A stretch of DNA of 64,000 bases from Rhizobium tropici CIAT 899. GTDB lineage: Bacteria; Pseudomonadota; Alphaproteobacteria; Rhizobiales; Rhizobiaceae. Position numbers and translations under genes: made by a program. The notes beneath the pieces are model-generated. The model ran no database searches. It was not told the DNA's origin and saw nothing but the letters and a program-made list of their open reading frames with translations. Positions 63,152 to 64,000 of the stretch are shown piece after piece (the stretch's first letter is position 1; each line of letters opens with the position of its first letter). The stretch lies in NCBI RefSeq assembly GCF_000330885.1, contig NC_020059.1, positions 3,505,501 through 3,569,500 on the forward strand, written 5' to 3'.

Positions 63152-63706
63152 TTGAATACCGATATCACAGCCGTTCGCGAAATCAGGTACTCGAAATCCA
63201 GCTTCATAGTCGTTTTGGTGATCTATTGCTTCCTTGCGGCAGGGCTCGCAGCCATGCTGATTAAGGAGGGTCCACCGCGATTCCTTGCCCTGATCTTGTT
63301 GCCGATGCTGATTTTCTTCATCGCCTTTGCCGTGTACGAATATTTCCGCCGCGACTTTGTGACTCCAGTGATAACAATCGGTCCCCAGGGCATCCAGGAC
63401 ATCCGGATTGCCAGCGGTTTTATTCCTTGGGAGCATATGGATGGCGTGATCTTCGCCACCATGGACCCAAGAACGGCGAAGGCTGCCACCATATTCGTCA
63501 ACGCGGAAAGCAAGAGCAGCCTGAGCGACGACCTGGTCGCAAAAATCTGGAGGAGATCAAAGCGTCCGCGGCCGGTTTTGATCCGCCGCGGTCAGTTCGA
63601 CACGCAGTTCAAGAATATTGCTGTTGCGGTCGATCTCTACTATCGCGCCTACAAGCCGAAGGCGAGGAATGCGGAAAACAGCTCCCAGCAGCCCATTCCG
63701 GCTTAG
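63152..63706 (+). CDS. Membrane protein with two helices and PH-like domain (STM3941-like)
   Basis: 184 residues from a TTG at 63152, chosen because GAGGGGG lies 6 bases upstream; an ATG at 63116 lacks such a signal. Two helices (about 18-38 and 45-65) are followed by a soluble part with ITIGPQGIQDIRIASGFIPWEHMDGVIF (read in parts), the bacterial PH-like pattern of STM3941-type proteins. Function unknown. The last four bases overlap the HutD-like gene on the other strand. Confidence 0.7.
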   Translation: MNTDITAVREIRYSKSSFIVVLVIYCFLAAGLAAMLIKEGPPRFLALILLPMLIFFIAFAVYEYFRRDFVTPVITIGPQGIQDIRIASGFIPWEHMDGVIFATMDPRTAKAATIFVNAESKSSLSDDLVAKIWRRSKRPRPVLIRRGQFDTQFKNIAVAVDLYYRAYKPKARNAENSSQQPIPA

Positions 63707-64000
63707 ATTGCCGTGATCTCGATCAGGAAAAATCGTGCCGGTCCAGAAAGCCTTATGCACCTTCCGCTCGGACCATTCATAACGGCGCAATCCTGAGCGG
63801 ACAATACAAGGCTCTGGTCTCCATCGTCGATACGAAGGCCCTTGTCGTCATCACAAAGGAGCAGCGTACTACCTGCGGTCAGCTGCAATTCCATGTGGTC
63901 GCTGACAATATTTCGCGTGACCCTGTGCGCATACCTACCCCGCCGCGTCATCACGTTGAGATCAGTAATCGTCCCATTGATCAATGTCGCCGAGGTCGGC
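63703..64000 (-). CDS. HutD-family protein (5' part outside window)
   Basis: 98 codons are visible and no stop interrupts the frame up to the window edge, so the N-terminus is beyond 64000. TDLNVMTRRGRYAHRV is the signature of the HutD/Ves family (D-[LF]-N-[VL]-M-x-RRG), a bicupin protein often linked to histidine utilisation. QLTAGSTLLLCDDD and ARFFLIEITAI form the last cupin strands. Whether other hut genes lie next to it cannot be seen. Confidence 0.85.
   Translation of the reverse strand, partial: PTSATLINGTITDLNVMTRRGRYAHRVTRNIVSDHMELQLTAGSTLLLCDDDKGLRIDDGDQSLVLSAQDCAVMNGPSGRCIRLSGPARFFLIEITAI

Overview
The window looks like chromosomal DNA of a Rhizobium-group alphaproteobacterium. It is GC-rich. 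Gene content points the same way: an RHE_PE00001-family protein, a PraR/PhrR-like Xre regulator, an AmeR/AcrAB-type efflux locus, an amaA-amaB pipecolate module and the repeat families seen in rhizobial intergenic DNA. I see no phage, transposase, CRISPR array, rRNA or replication origin. Species-level assignment is not possible by reading alone.

Left part (1-15.8 kb). A truncated thioredoxin-like CnoX/YbbN gene, a ProX/YbaK editing protein, tRNA-Gly(GCC), a DUF1007 protein, a PAP2 phosphatase and a MipA/OmpV porin-like protein lead into the most unusual locus of the window. This is a minus-strand train of nine genes (12118 down to 4120), most joined by 1-20 bp overlaps. In transcription order it encodes a HAD phosphatase, a class III aminotransferase, an arginase-fold hydrolase, an SMR membrane protein, a fatty acid desaturase, an alpha/beta hydrolase with a Cys nucleophile, a FemAB/GNAT-like protein, a second SMR-like protein and a cyclopropane fatty acid synthase. 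An OmpR-type two-component system (14251-12222) lies directly upstream on the same strand, and a helically phased direct repeat sits between it and the nine genes. The set resembles an uncharacterised pathway for an amino- or guanidino-lipid, or another acylated small molecule, with its own export.

Middle part (14.4-38 kb). Two divergent regulator/target pairs come first: LysR/VOC and MocR/EamA, the latter with an exact 10-bp direct repeat between them. An NTF2-like/TetR pair with an operator and a GH144-like glucanase follow. Next is an amaA-amaB-dpkA-like lysine/pipecolate catabolic operon facing a stand-alone RAM-domain protein. A small polysaccharide locus (GT4, GT2, Wzx-like flippase, tandem alpha/beta hydrolase) and a second TctDE-type two-component system come next. 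Then there is an ABC importer with two near-duplicate NMT1/THI5-type binding proteins, each preceded by a similar leader sequence that could be a structured RNA. Three pairs of palindromic intergenic repeats lie in this part.

Right part (38-64 kb). A small secreted protein, the PraR-like regulator and a tripartite RND pump with a divergent TetR repressor are followed by a FitAB/VapBC toxin-antitoxin pair with a perfect operator palindrome. An MdtABC-like double RND pump, the RHE_PE00001 protein and a copper P1B-ATPase with tandem YHS domains and a MerR-type promoter come next. The end holds a thiolase, a second VapBC-like pair whose PIN domain has lost an expected acidic residue, an MFS transporter, a YedY-like molybdopterin protein and a HutD-family gene cut by the window edge.
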